Program-made: the position numbers and the translations under genes
In this document: in pieces, positions 27,087 to 35,916 of the stretch
Layout of the letters: each line of letters starts with the position of its first letter
How positions within the stretch are numbered: position 1 is the stretch's first letter
The notes under the pieces: generated by a model
Seen by the model: the letters and a program-made list of their open reading frames with translations, nothing else
Database searches by the model: none
What the model was told of the DNA's origin: nothing
Assembly (NCBI RefSeq): GCF_016861605.1
Contig: NZ_BOLM01000007.1
Span: 1-64,000 of the forward strand
From: Levilactobacillus wangkuiensis
GTDB taxonomy: Bacteria > Bacillota > Bacilli > Lactobacillales > Lactobacillaceae
Length of the DNA: 64,000 nt
Direction: 5' to 3'

Positions 27087-27761
27087 TTACTCGTGCCGAG
27101 CCTCGTAGGTGTCACAGCTTTGGATGACGCAGAGCACGCCCGTGTCGAACTGAAATTCTCCGGTGTCGCCAACAAACTCGTTGCTGGCAAAGGAAATCGG
27201 GTACGGAATCGGTTCGTCATGGAGCTGATACTTCTCATCGATCAAGCTGAGATGGTCGATGGGCGTCAACGGCACAAAGGCCAGGTAATTCTTGTCGGGT
27301 TCCTTCTGCAACGTGTAATGACCCGGTAAATAGTACGTGATCGTATTCTGTTTATCAATCAACCGAATTCGACTCGCATACAATTTATACTGCGGTTCCA
27401 ACACGATAAAAAGGTTCGCCAAAAAGTGATCCAACCGACCGCCCGTCGCCCCATAAATATCGACGTTGTCGGCCCCGTAGTCACCAAAGGCCACGGAGAC
27501 CGCCATCTGCGTATCGGTAAAATCTTTTTCGGGTTGCGACTGACGAATGTCTTTGACATTGCGCCGCACCCGTTGTAACTCCGGTGCCGCCAGGGAATCA
27601 AAGTCCCCAATGGCCGCCACCGGCTGCACATTGTGATCGATTAACCGTAAAGTCCCCCGATCAACGCCAATCCAGGGGCCAACGATTTTCTCAGTGAGGT
27701 CTGCGGGCCAATTGGCCTTGGGACCCCCCACTAATAGATTAAACGTTCCGCCCCGGGGCAT
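27087..27761 (-). CDS. thiN: Thiamine pyrophosphokinase
   Basis: 224 residues. It makes thiamine pyrophosphate from thiamine and ATP. Diagnostic parts are GVDRGTLRLIDHNVQPVAAIGDFDSL near 31-56 (ATP/Mg site with DFDS), KDFTDTQMAV near 79-88 and GATGGRLDHFLANL near 103-116. The ATG overlaps the rpe stop by one base. Last gene of rsgA-rpe-thiN, the B. subtilis order. Confidence 0.95.
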   Translation of the reverse strand: MPRGGTFNLLVGGPKANWPADLTEKIVGPWIGVDRGTLRLIDHNVQPVAAIGDFDSLAAPELQRVRRNVKDIRQSQPEKDFTDTQMAVSVAFGDYGADNVDIYGATGGRLDHFLANLFIVLEPQYKLYASRIRLIDKQNTITYYLPGHYTLQKEPDKNYLAFVPLTPIDHLSLIDEKYQLHDEPIPYPISFASNEFVGDTGEFQFDTGVLCVIQSCDTYEARHE

Positions 27762-28414
27762 TATTTTGTCGCGTCCTTTAGGGCTTGAATCCGGGCAGCT
27801 GGGTCTTCGGCGTTGAAGACGTATGAACCAGCAACCGCAACCGTAGCACCGGCCTTGGCACAGTCAACAACGGTTTGGTTGTTGACCCCACCATCGACTT
27901 CGATATCAAAGTCGTAACCCTTGGCCTTCTTGATGGCATCCAATTCGGCAATCTTAGCAACCGTGCTGTGTAAGAACTTCTGACCACCAAAGCCAGGGTT
28001 GACCGTCATAACCAATACTTGGCCGACCATGTCCAGAACGGGTTCGATCATGGAAACGGGCGTCCCAGGGTTGATGACAACTTCTGGCGTTGCACCGGCG
28101 TTTTGAATCATTTGTAAGGCCCGGTGAATGTGTGACGTTGCTTCAACGTGGACACCAATGATGTCGGCGCCAGCCTTGGCAAAGTCTTCAACGTAACGTT
28201 CTGGGTTTTGGACCATCATGTGAACGTCTAAGACCATCTTGGTGATTGGCCGAATCGCCTTGACCCAACCGGGACCGTAAGACAGGGCTGGGACGAAGTT
28301 ACCGTCCATGATGTCGATGTGTAAGACTTCAGCACCGGCTTGGTCGACCTTTTCGATGTCTGGTTGGAGGTTCACGTAATCTGCACTTAAAATTGAAGGC
28401 GCTACTTTAATCAT
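27761..28414 (-). CDS. rpe: Ribulose-phosphate 3-epimerase
   Basis: 217 residues, TIM barrel. It interconverts ribulose-5-phosphate and xylulose-5-phosphate in the pentose phosphate or phosphoketolase route. Motifs: APSILSADYVNL at 5-16, HIDIMDGNFVPALSYGP near 33-49, VHMMVQNPERY, VMTVNPGFGGQKF near 134-146 and EVDGGVNNQT near 172. Intact and full length. Confidence 0.97.
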   Translation of the reverse strand: MIKVAPSILSADYVNLQPDIEKVDQAGAEVLHIDIMDGNFVPALSYGPGWVKAIRPITKMVLDVHMMVQNPERYVEDFAKAGADIIGVHVEATSHIHRALQMIQNAGATPEVVINPGTPVSMIEPVLDMVGQVLVMTVNPGFGGQKFLHSTVAKIAELDAIKKAKGYDFDIEVDGGVNNQTVVDCAKAGATVAVAGSYVFNAEDPAARIQALKDATK

Positions 28415-28426
28415 AAAATCTCTTCC

Positions 28427-29323
28427 TCATTTCTTCTTGTTATAAATTGGTTTTTGATTCTTTAACAACGTAAGTAATTGTAAATAATTATCGTACCGAC
28501 TCTGCAGGAAGTCCCCGTCCGCCAATCCGGCCTTAACGGCACAGCCTGGTTCATTCACGTGGACACACCCCCGGAACCGACAGTCACTAGCCACGTTCAA
28601 AAATTCTGGGAAGTAGTGACACAGGTCACGATAATCGATTGTCAACGTCTCATACGAGGAGAACCCCGGCGTATCAGCCACTAGGCCACCCGCAATCGGC
28701 ATCAGACTCACCTTCCGCGTGGTATGCTTCCCCCGGTTTAACGCGGTCGAGATTTCTCCCGTCGCTAACGCCAGGTCCGGCGAAATGTGATTCAACAGGG
28801 TGGATTTCCCCGCCCCGGTCTGACCCATGATGACGGTCTCTTGGCCCTTTAACGTGGCCTTGAGTTGGTCAAGCCCCGCTTTCGCAAACGGTTCCCGGGT
28901 CAAACAAACCGTGTACCCAATCTTCCGGTAACCGGCCGCCAGGGTTTCAAACTCCTGGTAGCGGGCATCGTCGATCAAGTCGGTCTTCGTGAAGTAAATC
29001 ACGGGAGTAATGTCACTGACCTCTAACGCAATCAGTTGGCGATCCAGTAGGCCGGTCGAAAACTCGGGTGACGCCACGGCCGTGACCACGACGCCCTGAT
29101 CAACGTTAGCAACGGGTGGCCGCGTTAATTCGTTATCCCGCGGCAAAATCTCCAGCACGTAACCTTCCTTAGGTGACGTGCTTTCAAAGGTTACCCGGTC
29201 ACCCACGAGCGGCGTGATTTTGCGTTTCCGAAAGTTCCCCCGTGCGCGCGTCCGGTAAGTTTGGCCCTCACTGTAGATATCATAAAAGCCACTGAGTGAT
29301 TGACGAATCTGTCCTTCTGACAT
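28427..29323 (-). CDS. rsgA: Ribosome small-subunit GTPase RsgA
   Basis: 298 residues. A circularly permuted GTPase in late 30S maturation. N-terminal OB fold (1-70), then G4 YFTKTDL near 109, G1 GQTGAGKSTLLN near 166-177, G3 DTPGFSS near 217; the C-terminal zinc motif is around CHYFPEFLNVASDCRFRGC near 235-253. AAAGGAGGTG directly precedes the ATG. In the B. subtilis order pknB-rsgA-rpe-thiN, but separated here from pknB by repeats E6 and E7. Confidence 0.96.
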   Translation of the reverse strand: MSEGQIRQSLSGFYDIYSEGQTYRTRARGNFRKRKITPLVGDRVTFESTSPKEGYVLEILPRDNELTRPPVANVDQGVVVTAVASPEFSTGLLDRQLIALEVSDITPVIYFTKTDLIDDARYQEFETLAAGYRKIGYTVCLTREPFAKAGLDQLKATLKGQETVIMGQTGAGKSTLLNHISPDLALATGEISTALNRGKHTTRKVSLMPIAGGLVADTPGFSSYETLTIDYRDLCHYFPEFLNVASDCRFRGCVHVNEPGCAVKAGLADGDFLQSRYDNYLQLLTLLKNQKPIYNKKK

Positions 29324-29414
29324 GCAGCACCTCCTTTAAACTCTTTCCTTTCAGTTTACACTAATTTGCAGTTTGGCACTAGTTTTCCTGCAGATTGTGT
29401 TAGTTCAATTGTCA

Positions 29415-29666
29415 GCAAGGCTAAAAATGTGTGGTGAATGACAACCGTTCCCGCCGGTAGGCTCAAGCGGTCCTGCTGTGGGGAACGGTGCCAGCCTAAG
29501 AAGCGGTCTGCCACCTCGCCTGGAAGCCTGGAAAAAACACCAGTCTCCCAGGTCGTCCCGTGCTCTAGACTGAGAAGCCCACTCAGTCAAGACCACCGAC
29601 ACAGCTGGCCGGCTTGGCCTACCTCTGGTCACTGACATGGACCCCGTATTTTTCACTAGCTTGGTG
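29415..29666 (-). repeat. Structured intergenic repeat E6 (type B)
   Basis: Outer CAAG-GCTA / TAGC-TTG; inner GGTAGG and CAAGC (29456 on) with GCTTG and CCTACC. Hairpin 3 reads GTGGCAG/CTGGCAC, so the GGA/GGA purine loop of other type B copies is replaced by Watson-Crick pairs around one G-G. Faces rsgA, 92 bases before its start. Confidence 0.87.
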
Positions 29667-29828
29667 CTGCCAGTGGCCTATCGATTATTGACCGACCCAT
29701 CGTCATACTCGTGCCTAACGACAATTACATTTTTTACGTTGCATCAAACTTCTCTGTTGCTTCTGTTTTAATTTTCACGCTCGATTCAAAGAGACGGTCG
29801 TGTTAAAACTTTTGCTCATCGATGCCAT

Positions 29829-29868
29829 CAAAAAACTCGGCCCCACCAACTAAGGTAAGCACCGAGTT
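29829..29868 (-). terminator. Terminator of the pknB operon, beyond E7
   Basis: AACTCGG pairs with CCGAGTT around a 21-base loop, then TTTT on the minus strand. It lies 246 bases after the pknB stop, so repeat E7 is carried in the 3' untranslated region of this mRNA. Confidence 0.65.
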
Positions 29869-29910
29869 CTAATTATTAATTAAAGTTAACCTCCACAGAC
29901 CGTCCCAAGT

Positions 29911-30116
29911 ACTAACACCGTGTTAGCCGTGAGGGTGGCCAAAATGGGTTCAGCCGTGGGAATTCTCTTAGTAGCTTGGCTACTTAGAGAATTGGTATCT
30001 TTGAGACGTGATTTTCGGCTCAAAGTAAGCCTAGAGACCGCTCTTCGGCTCTAGGCGCCCGCCCACAGCGTTCCGGCCCATTTTGGCCACCCGGTAAGGC
30101 GAATCAAAGGCTGTTA
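29911..30116 (+). repeat. Structured intergenic repeat E7 (type A)
   Basis: Terminal helix GGGTGGCCAAAATGGG / CCCATTTTGGCCACCC: both strands changed relative to GGTGAAAATGG. Hairpin 1 AATTCTCTTAGTAGC / GCTACTTAGAGAATT and hairpin 3 CTAGAG/CTCTAG are also changed in pairs. The outermost CTAACA/TGTTAG overlaps the pknB stop codon. Confidence 0.93.
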
Positions 30117-32144
30117 GTTCTTGGTGACGTGGCTGTCGGAAGCGATGACGTGGCCGTCTCTGACCACCTTATACGCCCCCGCCTTGCCGGATGCAACGGT
30201 GAATGGCAACGTTACGCTGGTATCCGCCGTGATTGTCATCTGCTTGTAGATGGTGCTCAGCGAGTGATCCTGGTCCTTCAGGTAGATCTGAACCAGGTTC
30301 GACGCCGACGAGCTACTGCTACTGCTGCTCTCATCACTGTCGTCGCTTTCACTCTCGCTGTCGCTATTATCAAATGGAATCTTGACGTTCACGCTGAATT
30401 GATCGACGCTGGAGCTACTCTCGCTCTCCGCACCCCGTGACAGGGTCAAGGTGACTTCATCACCCTCCTGAACGACAGCACCCTCACCAGGAGACTGCTT
30501 GATCACGCGGCCCTTGGCGACGTCGCTGGAGTAGGCGTAGTCAAACGCCAGGTTCAGGTTGTGGTTGGTCGCGTAACCCTGGGCTTGGGCCTTGGTTTTG
30601 TCCGTCAGGTCTGCCAGCGTCACGGTCGCCGAACCAGTCGACACCGTAAAGGTTATGTCCGTCCGTGACGGCACGACCCGCTCACCAGCGTTCACACTCT
30701 GTTGCATAATTTTGCCGGCTGGCACGCTGGTTGAATGCACGGACTCCCGATGAACGGTAAAGCCCAGAGCCTCCAACTTGGCGGCGGTGCTAGCGTACGA
30801 ATCACCCTGATAATCGGCCAACTTGTAGCGCTTCGGCCCCGTGCTGATCCACAGATCCACGACCGTCTCGCGTTTGAGCTGGGTCCCAGACCGGGGTTCC
30901 GTTCGTACGACCCGGTTCACTTTGACCTTGGAGCTGGCCGTCTTGTGAACCTTGCCGACGCTCAGATAGGCGTCCTGCAACCGCGACTTGGCCTCGGTTT
31001 CGGTCCGCCCGGTCACGTCGGGTACACTGGTCATCTGTGGCCGAAAGAGCGCCATGCCAATCAGAATGCCGGCGACCAGTAGGAGCACAACGAGTCCCGC
31101 CAGCAGAAATTTACGCCGTCGCGGATGCCGGGTTATCTTCCGGCCCTTCTTATCGGTTTTCTGCGGCGTCTCTTCGTCATCGGCCTTGGCCGCTGGCTTA
31201 GAGTTCGCCTTCGTGGCCGCTTCGGCCGCAACGGGTGCGGCGGAACTCAGCGCGCTGAGGGGCAAGACCTTGGTCTCCCCATCATCGTCCTGAACCGGCG
31301 TGAATTTGCGTTCACCCGCCCGCTTGGGGGACAGCGACGTTTTTAAATCGGCTGCCATACTCGCGGCATCGACGTACCGGTCTTCCGGACGCTTGGACGT
31401 GGCCTTGAGGACCACATTTTCCAAGGCTTGGGGAATCCGCGGGTCAATCTCTCGAACGGACGGAATCTCCGATTGGAAATGCTTCAAGGCAATGGAGACG
31501 GCAGTTTCACCCTCGAAGGGTACCGTTCCCGTTAACAGTTCATACAAAATGATGCCGAGTGAATAGATGTCGGACTTCTTCGTCGCCATCCCCCCACGCG
31601 CCTGTTCCGGTGACAAATAGTGCACCGAACCCAGGACCGTGTTGGTCTGCGTCAGACTGTGTTCCGACAACGCCACGGCAATCCCAAAGTCGGTAATTTT
31701 TGCGACTCTGTTTTGATCGATCAAAATGTTTTGTGGTTTCAGATCCCGGTGAATAATGTTATGCTCGTGCGCCGTTTGAACCGCACTCAGGATCTGCTCC
31801 ATGATCTGAATCACTTCTTGATAGGCAATGGGAAAGTGATCCTTGATGTACGCCTTGAGGTCGGTCCCCTCGACGTACTCCATGACTAGGTACTGCATCC
31901 CATTTTCCTCGCCCACGTCATAGACCTGAACGATGTTCGGATTGACCAGCTCGGTCGCCGCTAACGCCTCGCGCTGGAACCGACGAATCGTGCTGGGATC
32001 ATCCCGCAGATCTAGCCGTAACAGCTTCACGGAGACGTCCCGGTCTAAAATCAGATCGTGAGCTAAATAAACGTTGGCCATGCCACCCTCGCCCAAAGCC
32101 CGAACGATGCGGTACCGGCCGCTCAGCGTATAACCCGTCCGCAT
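30114..32144 (-). CDS. pknB: PASTA-domain serine/threonine protein kinase
   Basis: 676 residues. Kinase domain 1-270 with GEGGMANVYLAHD near 18-30, HRDLKPQNIL near 133, DFGIA near 151 and SPEQARGG near 173. A basic stretch precedes one membrane helix (FLLAGLVVLLLVAGILIGMA, about 350-370). Outside are three PASTA domains (about 373-580) that bind peptidoglycan or lipid II, then a Ser/Asp/Glu-rich linker and a C-terminal domain. It controls cell-wall growth and division. Coupled to its phosphatase stp by a TAATG overlap. Confidence 0.95.
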   Translation of the reverse strand: MRTGYTLSGRYRIVRALGEGGMANVYLAHDLILDRDVSVKLLRLDLRDDPSTIRRFQREALAATELVNPNIVQVYDVGEENGMQYLVMEYVEGTDLKAYIKDHFPIAYQEVIQIMEQILSAVQTAHEHNIIHRDLKPQNILIDQNRVAKITDFGIAVALSEHSLTQTNTVLGSVHYLSPEQARGGMATKKSDIYSLGIILYELLTGTVPFEGETAVSIALKHFQSEIPSVREIDPRIPQALENVVLKATSKRPEDRYVDAASMAADLKTSLSPKRAGERKFTPVQDDDGETKVLPLSALSSAAPVAAEAATKANSKPAAKADDEETPQKTDKKGRKITRHPRRRKFLLAGLVVLLLVAGILIGMALFRPQMTSVPDVTGRTETEAKSRLQDAYLSVGKVHKTASSKVKVNRVVRTEPRSGTQLKRETVVDLWISTGPKRYKLADYQGDSYASTAAKLEALGFTVHRESVHSTSVPAGKIMQQSVNAGERVVPSRTDITFTVSTGSATVTLADLTDKTKAQAQGYATNHNLNLAFDYAYSSDVAKGRVIKQSPGEGAVVQEGDEVTLTLSRGAESESSSSVDQFSVNVKIPFDNSDSESESDDSDESSSSSSSSASNLVQIYLKDQDHSLSTIYKQMTITADTSVTLPFTVASGKAGAYKVVRDGHVIASDSHVTKN

Positions 32145-32890
32145 TAGCTAGCCACCTCCCGTGAGAAGTTGGTCAGCAACAAGACGGTGATGTTGTCCAG
32201 CCCGCCAGCGGCATTAGCCATGTCGATCAGCTGATCACATTTTTCCTTAGGCGTCTGGTCACTGGTCAGGACGGCCTGAATCTGGTGGTCGTCCACCATG
32301 TTGGTCAGCCCGTCGGTACACAGCAACAGCTGGTCACCCAACACTAACGGATACGTGTTGAGGTCAAAGCGCGCGTCGTCCGAGATTCCTAGTGACCGAA
32401 TGATCACGTTCTTCTGGGGATGGTGACGGGCGGCCTGGCGGCTGATTTCACCGCGTTTGACCAGCTCGTTGACCAGCGAATGGTCCTCGGTCAGCTGCCG
32501 TAACTCATCGTCTCGCAGGAGGTAGGCCCGGGAATCACCAATGTTGGCGATGACGACCTCTTCTGTGAAATACAGAGCAGCCACTAACGTCGTGCCCATC
32601 CCGTTCAAATCGGCGAATTGGTTGGACTTGTCAATAATTGATTGGTTCTCCGCGGTAATCTCCGTAGCAATCCACTGACGAGCCGCGGCCGGCGTGGTTA
32701 ACTTGGTCTGTTCAAACTCGTGGCCCAGGTGGGAAACGGCCATGGCACTGGCAACGTCGCCACCCTGATGGCCACCGATACCGTCGGCGATGATGGCGAG
32801 ATGTTTCCCTGCCTGGTTCGTGAACACATCCACGTAGTCTTCATTATCATTGCGTTGTTTTCCAATTGACGTGCGGTATGCCACTTCCAT
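32144..32890 (-). CDS. stp: PP2C-type protein phosphatase Stp/PrpC
   Basis: 248 residues. Metal-binding motifs ADGIGGHQGGDVAS near 35-48, GDSRAYL near 117 and CTDGLTNMVDD near 191. It removes phosphates from PknB and its targets. It starts 12 bases after rsmB and overlaps pknB by one base, matching the fmt-rsmB-prpC-prkC-rsgA order in B. subtilis. Confidence 0.95.
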   Translation of the reverse strand: MEVAYRTSIGKQRNDNEDYVDVFTNQAGKHLAIIADGIGGHQGGDVASAMAVSHLGHEFEQTKLTTPAAARQWIATEITAENQSIIDKSNQFADLNGMGTTLVAALYFTEEVVIANIGDSRAYLLRDDELRQLTEDHSLVNELVKRGEISRQAARHHPQKNVIIRSLGISDDARFDLNTYPLVLGDQLLLCTDGLTNMVDDHQIQAVLTSDQTPKEKCDQLIDMANAAGGLDNITVLLLTNFSREVAS

Positions 32891-32902
32891 GGCTGGTCAC
32901 CT

Positions 32903-34246
32903 CTACTTCTTTTTCCGGAAGGCACTGACGAAGAACCCGTCAGAGTCGAAATCATCTGGGTAGATGTTCAACGTATCCGTGTCCCGGTCGCCCTTGACGT
33001 TTAATTTCGTGGTTACCCGCATGGATTCGAAGTCAGGATGGGCTGCCAAGAATTTCGCTGCCACGTCCGCGTTTTCCGTGTCCAAAATAGTGCAGGTACT
33101 GTAAACCAAAATCCCATTTGGCTTTAACTTTTGACTGACAACGTCCAAGATACCCAGCTGAACCTTTTGCAGTTGTTGAATGTCTTGTGGCGTCTTTTCA
33201 TAACGAATTTCTGGCTTCCGCCGAATCAGACCCAGTCCAGAACAAGGGGCATCGACTAAGATCCGGTCAAATTCCTTGTGCGGGAACCGGTCGTCAATAT
33301 TGCGGGCGTCTAAGGCCACGGCATCGACCCGGTCGGCCACGTGCATCCGTTCGGCATTTCTGTCGATCAGATCAACCTTCTTGGGATGCAGATCCAAGGC
33401 AGTCACTTTCCCACCGGAATGGGCATCCAGCAAGGCAGCAATCTGGGTCGTCTTGCCCCCAGGTGCGGCACAGGCATCGAGCACTTGGTCCCCAGGACGG
33501 ACCTGTAAGGCCTCGACGGGTAACATCGCACTCTCATCTTGGATCGTCAGCTCGCCAGTTTCAAAGACATTGCTTTGGTTAGCTGCCTTATCGTCCAAAC
33601 GGAAGGCATCGGCGGCAACCACACTAGACGTGACCGTGTACCCCTGGTCCTGTAAGGATTGTTCAACTTCTTCGGTCGTGGCCACGGCGGTGTTGACCCG
33701 CACGGACTGCGCGGCTGGTTGGTTGATCGTTTCTAAAATGCTGACGGCCTTGTCGTCGCCAACTTGTTTTTGAATCGCCGTGACCAGCCATTCTGGCACG
33801 GAGTATTCCAGGCTCAAGCGCTTCGTTGGGTCCTCAATTTTGCTCAAATCGGGCAAGCCTTGTCGGTCCATGGCGTGTAAGACCCCGGTCACAAAGCGCC
33901 GAATGCCTTCGTGGCCCCGGTCTTTGGCCAATTGAATGGCTTCGTTAAAGATGGCCCGTTTAGGAACCCGGTCCAAATATAATTCCTGGTATAACGCCAC
34001 CAGCAAGGTCATTTTGACCCAAGGTAAGACCTTCTGGTTAGGCTTGATGAAGCCTTCCAGGTAGTATTCCAACGTTAATTGGTGTTGGATCGTCCCGTAA
34101 ACCAAGTTGGTCACAAACCGCCGGTCGACGTCACTCAAGTTGTTATTTTCTAAGGTTTGTTCCAATTGTAAGTTTGAGTAAGCCCCATTGGATACCCGTG
34201 TCAGTGCTTCAACCGCTAAAGCCCGCGGTGTATTATTTTTTGTCAT
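32903..34246 (-). CDS. rsmB: 16S rRNA cytosine-967-C5 methyltransferase
   Basis: 447 residues. An N-terminal NusB-like RNA-binding domain (1-140) is followed by the methyltransferase: DACAAPGGKTTQIAALL near 257-273, DAPCSGLGLIRRKPEIRY near 325 (motif IV cysteine) and YSTCTI near 377 (catalytic cysteine). It methylates C967 in 16S rRNA. Coupled to fmt through a TAATG overlap. Confidence 0.95.
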   Translation of the reverse strand: MTKNNTPRALAVEALTRVSNGAYSNLQLEQTLENNNLSDVDRRFVTNLVYGTIQHQLTLEYYLEGFIKPNQKVLPWVKMTLLVALYQELYLDRVPKRAIFNEAIQLAKDRGHEGIRRFVTGVLHAMDRQGLPDLSKIEDPTKRLSLEYSVPEWLVTAIQKQVGDDKAVSILETINQPAAQSVRVNTAVATTEEVEQSLQDQGYTVTSSVVAADAFRLDDKAANQSNVFETGELTIQDESAMLPVEALQVRPGDQVLDACAAPGGKTTQIAALLDAHSGGKVTALDLHPKKVDLIDRNAERMHVADRVDAVALDARNIDDRFPHKEFDRILVDAPCSGLGLIRRKPEIRYEKTPQDIQQLQKVQLGILDVVSQKLKPNGILVYSTCTILDTENADVAAKFLAAHPDFESMRVTTKLNVKGDRDTDTLNIYPDDFDSDGFFVSAFRKKK

Positions 34247-35190
34247 TATTCAGCCACCTGTTCGCCTATTGTCAGTGCGTCGCTCGTCCCGTTCAAGAAG
34301 TCCGTGATACTTAGCTTGGGCTTCCCGGCCGGTTGAATCTCGTCAAGGCCTAAGACTCCGTGTTCTCCCGTGGCAATCGCCAGGTGGTGCTTGTCATGGC
34401 TGACCAAGGCGCCCGGTTGTAAGTCGGTCGTCTCGTCCAGCACGGTCACTTGCCACAGCTTTGTCCGCACGCCGTTTAAGTAGATATGGGCGATAGGTGC
34501 TGGCCGTAATGCCCGGACCTTGCAATCAATCAAATGGGCACTCAGGTTTAAATCGATCCGTTCTTCATCGGACTTGATGGTTGGTGAGAACGTGACCTGG
34601 GATTCGTCCTGAGGAACCGGCGTGATCTCACCGGCCAACAGCTTCGGTAAGGTCTCCAGCAACAAGTCGCGGCCAAGTAGGCTCAACTTGTCAAACATGG
34701 ACCCAACGTCATCTTGATCCGTGATTGGCATGGCCTGTTGGGCCAGAACCGCGCCGGCATCCATTTTCTTTTCCATGAACATGATGGACACCCCGGTCTC
34801 CTTGTCGCCATTCATGATGGCGTAGTGAACGGGCGCGCCACCACGGTACTTAGGCAGTAAGGACGCGTGAACGTTGACCGCCGCCACCTTGGCTGCCTTA
34901 AGCAGCTTGGTTGGCAAGAATTGGCCAAAGGCCGCCGTCACAATTAAGTCTGGCGCTAATTCAATGGCCCGTGCCATCTCGTCACTGCCGGAAATTTTTT
35001 GTGGTTGGAGCACTTCGATGCCATTTTCAACGGCGACCTGCTTAACGGGAGAAGCTGTTAAGACGTGCTTCCGCCCAACTTTACGGTCCGGTTGGGTCAC
35101 AACGGCTAAGACGTCATAGCCGTTCTTGATTAAACTACTGAGGATGGGTGCCGAAAAGGCCGGCGTGCCCATGAAGATTACTGAAGTCAT
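34246..35190 (-). CDS. fmt: Methionyl-tRNA formyltransferase
   Basis: 314 residues. It formylates initiator Met-tRNA. Motifs: MTSVIFMGTPAFSAPIL at the start, and NVHASLLPKYRGGAPVHYAI near 107-126 with the catalytic Asn-His-Asp set. The start chosen is the conserved MTSVIF; upstream in-frame residues to 35313 reach into E8 and are not family-like. The ribosome site is weak, which leaves the ATG four codons upstream (MVHCMTS) possible. The def gene that lies between priA and fmt in B. subtilis is absent. Confidence 0.95.
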   Translation of the reverse strand: MTSVIFMGTPAFSAPILSSLIKNGYDVLAVVTQPDRKVGRKHVLTASPVKQVAVENGIEVLQPQKISGSDEMARAIELAPDLIVTAAFGQFLPTKLLKAAKVAAVNVHASLLPKYRGGAPVHYAIMNGDKETGVSIMFMEKKMDAGAVLAQQAMPITDQDDVGSMFDKLSLLGRDLLLETLPKLLAGEITPVPQDESQVTFSPTIKSDEERIDLNLSAHLIDCKVRALRPAPIAHIYLNGVRTKLWQVTVLDETTDLQPGALVSHDKHHLAIATGEHGVLGLDEIQPAGKPKLSITDFLNGTSDALTIGEQVAE

Positions 35191-35258
35191 GCAATGCACC
35201 ATACTTTCTGTTTTAACATTTGATTTGATTTTTAACTGGTTATGCTTGTGTTTAATTT

Positions 35259-35512
35259 GCCTTATTGGGTGACTAACAATGATGGGTTCTCCCGTTCCCG
35301 GCGGCGGATTCAAGGTGCCCTACTGTTGGGCCCGGCTCCAGCCTGAGAAACGGGCTTCCACCTCGCCTTGAAACCTCGCTAAACCCCGCAAGTTTCCAAG
35401 GTCGTCCCATGTTCTAAGCTGAGAAATTCACTCAGCTAGGAACATCGACACAGCTGGTCATCTTGATTCGCCTCTGGTCACTCAGACTGACCTACACATT
35501 TTTCGTTGGGTC
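35259..35512 (-). repeat. Structured intergenic repeat E8 (type B)
   Basis: The outer end GCCTTATTGGGTG (35259-35271) resembles the GCCTTACCGGGTG ends of E4 and E7. Inside: GGCGG helix, CTTGAAA...TTTCCAAG hairpin, GTTCTAAGCTGAG...CTCAGCTAGGAAC hairpin and CACAG. The outer helix is more degenerate than in E9/E10. Faces fmt. Confidence 0.85.
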
Positions 35513-35641
35513 AATCAATTACTGACTATCACGGTTGATTCAACATTAATTTCAATTGGAAATCGGACGGAATCGGATTAATTGAATCAGAAATAATTCA
35601 TCCATTCAATATCGGAACATCACGAATGAATCACGTAACAA

Positions 35642-35684
35642 CCCCACCGATTAGAATCGCGCAACCTCCCCACCAATCAGAATC
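35642..35684. repeat. Two imperfect 26-base tandem units
   Basis: CCCCACCGATTAGAATC (from 35642) and CCCCACCAATCAGAATC (from 35668) repeat with a period of 26 bases between repeats E8 and E9. The rest of the 35513-35699 gap is AT-rich with no gene. Confidence 0.6.
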
Positions 35685-35699
35685 AACTAACACTGTTGT

Positions 35700-35916
35700 G
35701 GGGTTAACGCCGTGTCAGCCGCAGGGCTGGTGAAAATGGGCTCAGCCGTGGGAGTTGCCTTAGCGGGTTCCCCGCTTAGGCAACTGCTATCTTTGAGACG
35801 CGAACTTCGGCTCAAAGTAAGTCTGGAGACCGCCTTTCGGCTCCAGACGTGCGCCCACAGCGCCACGGCCCATTTTCACCAGCCCGGAGGCGCTGTCAAG
35901 CACACAAGTTAACCCC
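35700..35916 (+). repeat. Structured intergenic repeat E9 (type A, reference copy)
   Basis: Outermost GGGGTTAAC (35700-35708) / GTTAACCCC (35908-35916), whose last base is in the priA stop codon. Terminal helix of 17 perfect pairs: 35724-35740 with 35869-35885. Hairpin 1: 35754-35767 with 35771-35784, one T-T mismatch. Hairpin 2: 35791-35797 with 35811-35817. Hairpin 3: 35821-35828 with 35841-35848. GCCGTGG (35745) also pairs with CCACGGC (35863). Confidence 0.95.

Noticed and set aside
35190-35313. Longer N-terminus for Fmt up to 35313
   Set aside because: The extra residues run into repeat E8 and are not typical of the family; MTSVIFMGTP is the conserved start.
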